Shown: one piece after another, positions 57,105 to 64,000 of the stretch
Position numbering within the stretch: position 1 is the first letter of the stretch
How the letters are laid out: each line of letters starts with the position of its first letter
Assembly: GCA_964017185.1 (NCBI GenBank)
Contig: OZ024874.1
Location: 53,906,856-53,970,855, forward strand
Reading direction: 5' to 3'
DNA: 64,000 nt
DNA from: Rugalucina vietnamica
Taxonomy: Eukaryota > Mollusca > Bivalvia > Lucinida > Lucinidae
Translations under genes and position numbers: made by a program
Notes under the pieces: model-generated
The model's database searches: none
Told to the model about the DNA's origin: nothing
Seen by the model: only the letters and a program-made list of their open reading frames with translations

Positions 57105-57735
57105 ACAAAGATCAAGAAAAGGCGCAATCAGAAAAAGATTCTCACTCCAAAAACTGAGGCGGGAAAAAAACTAAATTAACATTCCGGGGTTAGTAACTCA
57201 AAGCCATCTTAAGCTTAAGATCATCTTACGACCAACTTAAGTATCTCTTAGGGATTATGGTGAATAACTGAAAAGGACCTTAAGTTACCGAGACAACTTA
57301 AAAGCATCGTATCTTTACGGTCCACATTAGCATTATATTATCTTATGAAGTGACACCTTTCATTAAAAAAGTTACGATAGTTTAGAGAAGCTGGAATAGC
57401 AAGGGCGTAAATTTTATGGCGGTCATCTTAAGATCATTGTAAGAAGGGGAACTTACGATCCCTTCGAGTTACTAACCCAAGGTACTTATACCATGAAAAC
57501 ATATCGTAAGCCGAATGAGCAGCTATTTTCCCAACAGGTGGCCACTCAGTTACCGAAACTTAACTAAAATATGAAAAACTACATTAAGGCGCCAACAGCA
57601 CACAATTTTAAACACCAAGGCATAAAACAAAAAGAACCCCCACAGAAGTATCACCTTTGAACGTTCAGTAACACAAAATTACTGGCGGGCTTAAACCGGT
57701 TTTGCATGGCACTAACCTCACCCTCATCTTCTGCA
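57105..57735 (+). repeat. R3 repeat, split by a MITE
   Basis: The left part ends at ctaaattaacatt, and the right part resumes at ggtacttataccatg. The normal R3 sequence here is aaattgacaattaggcactt. Confidence 0.7.
57184..57479. mobile_element. MITE of about 295 bp nested in R3
   Basis: The left end ggggttagtaactcaaagcc and the right end read inward tgggttagtaactcgaaggg are inverted repeats. The interior has cttaag and ttacga words. It interrupts R3, which provides the empty site. Confidence 0.7.
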
Positions 57736-57789
57736 GTGGCTCTGATATACAATGATATACACACGTATAAACAAGCAATAAGGAAATCA

Positions 57790-57900
57790 TGTTAAGAGAT
57801 ATATTAATATAGGCACCAACGTATAACATGTATAAAGGTGTTTATCTAGTTTTCTTAGTTTTTATCCAAAGCACAGATTGTGGCTACTCATTAGAACTGC
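57790..57900 (+). repeat. R1 fragment
   Basis: It retains tttttatccaaagcacagat, tgtggctactca and ttagaactgcctt. The rest is lost. Confidence 0.5.
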
Positions 57901-58950
57901 CTTGTAGGGTATAGACTTGATTCTGGAATGACTGGGAAAATGGCATATGTGCAGCCTATTGATAGTTGATCTATTACAGAGGTTGCCTCCATCCAAATTT
58001 TGTTTAAACCCATTATATAAATCCAGGAATATTGAACATTTATAAGTTGTCACGCCGATGCAGCGGCGCATTCATTCACTTTAAAATTTCTGTATATGTC
58101 GTGAAAAATGGGTAGTAGCAAAACAAATGCTGCGTTCATGGTAGAAATATAAAGATTATATATAGAAAACATGTAACATTCGGCATAACATGTATTTCAT
58201 TGACTAAATTTTGACCCTAAAATTCTTCTAACACTGCTAAGAGTACATAGCTTTCAAGGGCTATAACTCTAAATGTAAGCCGCTCTGACGATGGCATCAT
58301 GGAGTTTCTGAGGAATGCAAAACGAACGTTTTGGTATATGACTCGAGTGGCCATAAAACTTCCGAAGAAAAGAACTTTTGACTCCCTGTTTGTGCAGCAT
58401 TAATTAATTCTAGATTTATACATCCCTCGTGATCTAACTAACACCAAAACATAACTTCTTAACTGCCGGATATTTCTGAGATATGTGTATTTCATTTATC
58501 TTACGTAATACAAATTGTTTTAAATGTATTTGATGTATTCCATTTTTATAAAAAATACTGTCTGATATAGATTCTGGCTAAACTGATATCACATCATTTT
58601 ATTCATTCATTCTAAAATTTATGCTGTGAAAAAAAAAGCAATTGAAGGATATTGAACTTTGTTCGGTTACATTACAATGGAGGCACCATTTTTCTTCAAA
58701 CTCGTTAATGAATATGGTAGAGCAATGAATATGGAGTTGTTAAAAGTGCTTAGAAGCCTAAGTTGGCCGCCTGGTTGCAGGAGATTAATACTCTTATTGA
58801 GACAGGTAATACAGGTACTGTGCAGCTTCTGTCATATTTATGTTGTTCGTCTATCGCATTGTTATAACTGTTTCACAGAATAAAATCTTTATTTTGGAAG
58901 AGTTGTATTGTCTTTGTTTTTATTGAAATACATCTTTTGAATAAATGTAG

Positions 58951-59005
58951 CTACCAGCACTCGGCACATCTTTTATTCTCACAGCCTTGTACCACTTTAT
59001 AGCCT
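58951..59005 (-). CDS. Kazal-like locus 2, C-terminal exon
   Basis: It entirely matches the layout of 52,102-52,165 (GY-VV-GCENK-C--C), ends three codons earlier and has its own poly-A signal at 58,919-58,924. Confidence 0.7.
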
Positions 59006-59608
59006 CTGAAAAGAACATACGAATAAGATCAATTAAATATAAAGCATTAACGGAACGATGAATTTATTTAAAGCACCACGAGGTTGGGCATAAAATATTG
59101 AACGTACTGCTATTCGGACATATATACATGTACAACCAGAACATTCATCTACAGTCCCTCTACAATAGCCACACAAGTGTATCATTCAGTGGGAGAGTAA
59201 GGACAGAAGATTAACAATCATAGCCGCAGAAAAAAGTCAAGTAAACGTCTTTATTTCCAAGGGAGTTCCATGATTCTGCAAAACGGTATTGTGAACCGTA
59301 TGAATATTGTAATTGCAGTGTGTTCTTCTTAAAATTATTTAAGGTATGAATGTGTTATGAAATTAGCTTTAAGATACTTATCATATTCTCTACTAAAATA
59401 GCACAACTCTGAATTTTGCAAATGATACGTAAAGAAAAAGAAGGAGAGACTTAAATACTGAAAAGCCGAGCATAAATGTCAAATATAGTAAGAATAACCA
59501 GATTAGGAATCGATACAGTTGAATCTAAATCGTCAACAGTAGACACCAGGCGGGAAATCAAGAACATCACAAAACTCTGTTTCGGTAATAGCCATGCAGA
59601 TCAAGTTT

Positions 59609-59711
59609 CTAGCTCTTTCTAAGCAGGTAAGCCATAATGATGACTAGCATCAACCAAAACAAGAATACGAGGACAACAGAGCGCCGACAGGTTGACACAT
59701 CATAGAAATGA
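59609..59711 (-). other. Hydrophobic frame inside the Kazal-like locus 2 intron
   Basis: A minus-strand frame reads CRRSVVLVFLFWLMLV, then IIMAYLL, then RKS and a stop. It looks like a C-terminal membrane anchor with a positively charged tail. There is no clear acceptor, and the upstream end merges with an R2 fragment, so it may be chance. Confidence 0.2.
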
Positions 59712-59785
59712 GCCGGCAAATGAGAAAACCGAGACTATGCATATGCAAAACCAAAGGCGCATATCAGCTGTGCGAATAGAAGACG
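59708..59785 (+). mobile_element. R2 MITE fragment
   Basis: It contains gagccggcaaatgagaaaac and aaaaccaaaggcgcatatca, then breaks off. Confidence 0.55.
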
Positions 59786-60084
59786 AAGAAGAAAAAAAGG
59801 GATGATCATGATGATCATAATGACGACGATGATTAAAAAGAAAAAAAAAAAACGAGCATGGACGGTTAAGTATACTACATGATGCTAACCAAATAATTAT
59901 ACATGTATTTCATGGATCAAATGGCACAGACGAGCTGACCAGTTTAAATATCAGCTCCTAGACATAAAAATGTTAAACACGTACATGTAAATATAACACT
60001 TTGAACAAAAACATAGGCAAAGTAAGTAATGTATATTTGTTGGTTTTGTAATGTTGAAACTATATGAAAAAGTAGAAGACATAC

Positions 60085-60145
60085 CCAAAGCAACTTCGCC
60101 ACACATGCACAGCAACAGAAGGCAAAGTAGAATTTTTATTGCCAT
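60085..60145 (-). CDS. Kazal-like locus 2, signal-peptide exon
   Basis: 61 coding bases with a Leu-rich core (ILLCLLLLCMC) and a GEVAL end shared in type with REVAL in the intact gene. CTCTTTCAG then CCAT lies 5' of the ATG, as in the other locus. Confidence 0.7.
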
Positions 60146-60284
60146 TCTATGTTGTGGTATTAGAGAAATGGCTGAAAGAGAATTTAAACTTATAATAAAC
60201 ATATTATTGATGTTTAAACTACTGTTAATGGCAGGTATCAAAATGTACCTGTTCATGTTTTGTTGCTTTCACAGTTACAAAAAC

Positions 60285-60337
60285 TTGCCCATCAAATTTA
60301 CAGCGTTACTTGAAAATGTCATCAGAAAACTGTTGAT

Positions 60338-60372
<35 letters not shown>

Positions 60373-60580
60373 TTGTTGTTGTTTTTTGTATATTTGCCCA
60401 AAACATTGATTATGGGTACACGTTAGAACCGCCTCCGCGTGGCGGTTTTAACAAGTATCCACAATCTATGTTTTATAGCAAAATGAGAAAAATAATCATA
60501 ACCCTGTAAACCACAGTTAAACTATATAAAAGTGGGTTTAAAGGGTTATACATTATACGGGCATGTTTTCCTGATGATAA
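60285..60580 (-). repeat. R1 repeat with poly-T tract
   Basis: It runs from cagttacaaaaacttgccc to catgttttcctgatg. A T-run of about 30 bases (60,341-60,371) corresponds to the A-tract position in other copies. The palindrome reads accgcctccgcgtggcggtt. Confidence 0.75.
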
Positions 60581-60589
60581 AAATGATTT

Positions 60590-61570
60590 TAGTTAGTCAA
60601 GCACACCAAATTAATGCTAAAGCCTTTTTCTAAGAATAGATATAAATGTCGGAATTTTTAAAGTATAGCTAATTCGAAAACATGACGTTTAATTTTAATT
60701 AGTGAAAAAAAAATCCTTAAAGGAAATTCCCACTGAATCAAGATGTTTACATTTAACATAAAATGAAATCTCTATTTAAAACTAAATACCAAAACGAATC
60801 AATAAATATTAACAACTATACATGAGTCCCATGTTTCCTTCTGGCTTTAAAATACCATATGCTGCCATTTATGATAAATGTATAACCTCTTTTGCCCCAG
60901 GCATCTATGAGATGACAACAACGCGGGTCTAATAGAAAACCTGCATTTGTATAAAGAACTGTTTATTTTATGATCAGTATACCGTGACTCATCTATCAAT
61001 CTCAGTGTATTTGCACTATCTAGTTCAGGTTCATCGAAACACTTCGACAGAACTGCTACTCGTCGACATCGAAATACTGTCATTAATATGTCGTTTGACA
61101 CATTGGCCTAGGCTGTACCAATCAAGTTAAACTTACTGAAACAACTGTGACCGAACGTAAATTGCAATGTATTGTTGAACATCCAGCTCTTGTCAGAAAT
61201 TCATTATCAGTTTAGATTCATTTTCTAACCAACGTTACTTATCGCCACTTCCAACGCTACCGATAGAGTTTTTGCTTTAATTTCAAAACAACTCAAGATA
61301 TTGAAATGAAAATTGCAGGGACGATAGGAAAATTCATGAAACGTGTACTGAAGGCAAAATCATGCCAGCAAAACTTTATCAAGAAACATTTCGGGCGTTT
61401 AGACAAACTACACTTCATTTTCAAAAGTCGCAAAACTTGAGGGATTAAACAAAACATCGTTTCAGCAATAAACCTAGAATATTTATTGCCTTGCTGTATT
61501 TCTTTTTGTATCTTTTAAGAAAAACAAAACAAAAAACAAAACAACTGAAACTAATCTATTAAACCAAAAT
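60590..61570. other. Unassigned stretch
   Basis: AT-rich DNA without a repeat landmark I recognise. The minus frame at 60,847-61,101 is open for 84 codons, but I see no domain or splice evidence. Confidence 0.35.
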
Positions 61571-61574
61571 AGTC

Positions 61575-63640
61575 ATCTGATCCGTAGCACAGAAGCCAGC
61601 TAGAAAGACAATTTCGTTCCACCCCCACCACATAAAAGGTTTGATAGTTTCATGTTTGAGATAACTAAATGCGCAAACTTTTAGGCCTGGGTGCCAAGTC
61701 CGGATGTGGATTCTTCATACCGAAATCAAAGATGGCGTCCAAAATGGCCGCCAAAAAGATGATTTTTTTAATTTCTCACATATAGGAGTTAAATATATAC
61801 ACAAATATACATATTTTTATGTTGTTTTACTCAGAAGTAACTTACAAAGCATAATAAGACTTTGAAATTGTGATAGCAATAGATTTCTTCTCAGGGAGCC
61901 CAAAAGTATCACAAAAATGGTAAATCTTATAATAAAATATTTTGTTTGACCATTGGGTTCGGCAGCAAAAATCTGTATAAAATATGCAATGTTTGGTGAC
62001 AATTTTGGGCTCACTCAGAAGAAATATATTGCATGCAGAATTTAAAGCCTTGTTATGCTTTTTCCATTTACTTCTGAGTAAAACAACATATTTTAATGTT
62101 AATTTCAACTGTTTTAGGTGAATTATCAGAAAATTGAAGTTTTGGTGGCCAATTTCGATTTCATCTTTGAATTCCATGTGAAGAATCCACATACAGAGTT
62201 GGCACCTACGCCTTAAGATTGCCCAATCTATGAACCTCAACATAAACGATAAGAAGAACCAACTCAGAAGAAAACTATTGCAGGCAAGATTTTAAGCCTT
62301 ATTATGTTTTTCCATTTACATCTGAGAGAAACAACATTAAAATCTGCATTTTATCTTTATTCAACTGTTTTAGGTGAATTATCCAAAAATTGACGGATTG
62401 GCGGTCATTTTGGATGTCATCTTGGATTTATGTGTGAATAATCCATATACAGACTTGGAACCTAGGCCTAAAAGATTGCCCATTCTATGAACCTCATTGT
62501 AAAACCAACAAACCTTTCTAGTGGCAGACGGAACGAAATATGTGAAGCTAAATCCTACCCCTACCCCCTTATCATGTACCCCTAAGTTATGAAGACGAGA
62601 ATATTTCCCAAAATTGATACCACTATCCTAGCTGACACCCACGTTGAACAATTTTTATATATACAAAATATAATTGTAACGATAAAAAATCTGTAGTGTG
62701 TGTGCAACAAAATATTTTTGTTTTAGCAATGGGCCAGATAGCAAATCTGTATGAAATATGCCATTTTTAGTTACAAATTTGGGCTCACTTAGGAGAAATC
62801 TATTGCAAGCATGACTTAAAGCCTTATTATGCTTTTCCAGTTACTTCGGAGTAAACCAACATAATAAAATCTGCATTTTTATCTTAGTTGAACTGTTTTA
62901 TTTGAATTATCAAGAAAATTGACGTTTTGGCGGCCATTTTGGATGTCATCTTAGATTTCCGTGTGAAGAATCCACATACAAACTTGGTACCTAAACCTAA
63001 ATGATTGCCCATTCTATGAGCCTTAACATAAAACCATCAAACCCTTTTAGTAATGGATGAAACAAAATTTATGAAGCTAAACCTACCCCTACCCCATTGT
63101 TTTGCGAGAATCTCATGATGTACCCTTACATAATAAAGATGGAGATATTTCCAATTTGATACCACAATCCTAGCTGACACCCAGGTTGAAAAAAATCTTA
63201 TATACTAAATTTAATTTTAACCATTAAAAACCTTTTCTGTAGTGTGTGTGCAACAAGATATTTTTTGTTTTACCAATGGGCCAGATAGAAAATCTGTTAA
63301 AAATGTACCATCGTTTGTGATACTTTTGGGCTCCCTGAGAAGAAATATATTGCTATCAGGATTTTAAAGCCTTATTATGCTTTGCAATTTACTTTTGAGT
63401 AAAACAACATAAAAATGTGCGTATTTGTGTAGATCTTTAACTCATATTTGTGAGAAATTAGAAAATTCACCTTTTTGGCGGCCATTTTGGACGACATCTT
63501 GGATTTTGGTATGAAGAATCCACATCCGGACTTGGCACCCAGGCCTAAAAGTTTGCGCATCTAATGGTCTCCAATATGAAACTATCGAGGGGGTGGAACG
63601 AAAATTATTTTTTGCATTGCTGGCTTCTGCTCTACCGATC
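61575..63640. mobile_element. 2-kb foldback element with AAAATGGCCGCC motifs
   Basis: The left arm (ccgtagcacagaagccagc, ttcgttccaccccc, gcgcaaacttttaggcctgg, gtggattcttcat) returns inverted at the right end (atgaagaatccac through ggcttctgctctacc). Arms are at least 270 bp, with indels. Between them are further direct copies of a block with tgtgaagaatccacatac, attgcccattctatgaacct and ggcggccattttgga. The long minus frame at 61,842-62,243 lies wholly in this repeat and is not a gene. Confidence 0.8.
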
Positions 63641-63644
63641 AAAT

Positions 63645-64000
63645 TACCCAGTTAGGTGGCCATTTACTCGAATAACTACGCAACAAGCCACATACCGCAT
63701 AAAAGTACACTGTGCTATACCCTTCCACCCATACCTTACAAATTGCTGAAACTGTATAACATTAGCAGATTACCGTCTTCTTACTACACAACACATAACG
63801 TCCAAGAAATGGGATAGATATGGTCGATTTTATTTAGGTCGGTGATTTGGATGGCTAAATAATTATCTCTGTTTACTTGCAGAAGCTTTACAGCCTTGTG
63901 TGCTGTATGAGAAGCCGCACCGTCGTACATCAGACGCATACCCCTGTGAATCCGTGCATATGATTTGTTTTTATGAGAGCTGTTCTTCCCTTCATGTGCA
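63645..64000. other. Unassigned stretch at the window end
   Basis: I see no repeat landmark. A CAG-type acceptor near 63,882 (acttgcag before aagctttacagcc) could start an exon that runs on, but nothing supports it further. Confidence 0.3.

Larger units (their letters stand above)
58951..60145 (-). pseudogene. Second Kazal-like locus, inhibitor exon not found
   Basis: The two outer exons of the Kazal gene have clear counterparts. Exon 1 (60,085-60,145) encodes a signal peptide starting MAIKILLCLLLLCMCGEVAL with the same phase 1 GTATGT donor. The last exon (58,951-59,005) encodes GYKVVQGCENKRCAECW and a TAG, with the same TTTTCAG acceptor and phase 2 entry. The phases (1 out, 2 in) mean a middle exon is needed to join them in frame, but I find no intact Kazal core with splice sites in the 1,079 bp between. 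A weak LCGY...C...C frame at about 59,110-59,175 has no acceptor. A canonical AATAAA lies 27 bp past the stop. It could be a decayed copy, a gene with a diverged middle exon, or a locus with an assembly gap. Confidence 0.55.

Noticed and set aside
58659-58883. 74-codon plus frame (MEAPFFFKLVNEYG...)
   Set aside because: It is open and not repeat-derived, but it has no known domain, a donor-like site in the middle and an end antisense to the 3' region of Kazal-like locus 2; evidence was too thin to call.
59105-59175. Kazal-like middle exon of locus 2 (LCGYCRGTVDEC frame)
   Set aside because: No acceptor precedes it, a stop lies just upstream in frame, and the first two Kazal cysteines are missing.
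59951-60256. 101-codon minus frame as a complete gene
   Set aside because: Only the part from MAIKILL to GEVALG is an exon; the rest is UTR and intron, as shown by the GTATGT donor and the conserved acceptor upstream.
60051-60509. 152-codon plus frame, the longest in the window
   Set aside because: It runs antisense through the Kazal-like signal exon, then through a poly-T tract (poly-Phe) and an R1 copy.
61842-62243. 133-codon minus frame, the second longest in the window set
   Set aside because: It lies entirely inside the foldback element and its sequence recurs in other arms with stops.

Overview
This window looks like animal nuclear DNA, most likely from a lophotrochozoan and probably a bivalve mollusc. 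The reasons are AT-rich sequence, short coding exons with GT-AG introns, tRNA-derived SINE heads, many small foldback and terminal-inverted-repeat (TIR) elements, and noncoding tandem repeats carrying AGGTCA or AAGATGGC words of a kind I associate with bivalve genomes. No operons, bacterial genes, CRISPR arrays or rRNA genes are visible. Most long open frames are chance or repeat-derived. The species cannot be named from the sequence alone.

The supported genes are few and all spliced. Two plus-strand paralogues of the PLAC8/cornifelin family lie at 26,711-34,833 (130 aa) and 47,053-48,837 (123 aa). Each has three coding exons with identical intron phases (1, then 0), a conserved NTTVVMTQP N-terminus and a conserved MLRELDDMGL C-terminus. 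On the minus strand, 52,102-55,414 encodes a small secreted Kazal-type serine protease inhibitor (77 aa; signal exon, Kazal exon, C-terminal exon). A second locus at 58,951-60,145 keeps homologous signal-peptide and C-terminal exons, but I could not find its Kazal exon. The four genes are spaced through repeat-rich DNA and show no common pathway; the clustering reflects local duplication.

Layout. 1-585: hairpin MITE and unassigned DNA. 585-11,425: four-unit tandem array of roughly 1.6-3.4 kb units, with an expanded minisatellite and TA-flanked transposon insertions that can be read against empty sites. 11,425-20,840: nested inverted-repeat elements, a tandem R8 block and a decayed non-LTR reverse transcriptase at about 18,130-18,870. 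20,844-26,118: a 5.3 kb TIR element with a 5-bp target duplication, full of SINEs and other repeats. 26,711-34,833: PLAC8 gene 1, whose large introns hold a CGTACG-rich foldback element, an AGGTCAAAGGTCA tandem array and several palindromes. 34,834-47,050: MITEs, a second TA-flanked 1 kb element and weak ORF fragments. 47,053-48,837: PLAC8 gene 2. 48,900-52,100: hairpin MITEs, one split by a 2 kb R8 array. 52,100-60,150: Kazal loci and TIR elements. 60,280-64,000: R1 repeat, unassigned DNA and a 2 kb foldback element.

Repeat names used here are local labels. R1 is a roughly 260-bp repeat with central word cgaggcggttctaacg. R2 is a roughly 235-bp MITE with a gatcagc...gctgatc hairpin. R3 is a family containing gtaggcaatgatcagg. 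R4 is a CG-rich TIR element starting cagtcacacattagcg. R5 is a dispersed repeat with gtcccagtcaacag. R7 is a hairpin repeat with gtcccatctggggct. R8 is a tandem family bounded by tagctcacctgag and ctcaggtgagcg. R9 and R10 are TA-flanked TIR elements. No functional multi-gene system was found. The most unusual signals are structural: compensatory hairpin changes among R2 copies, the Kazal locus that seems to lack its inhibitor exon, and cysteine differences between the PLAC8 paralogues.
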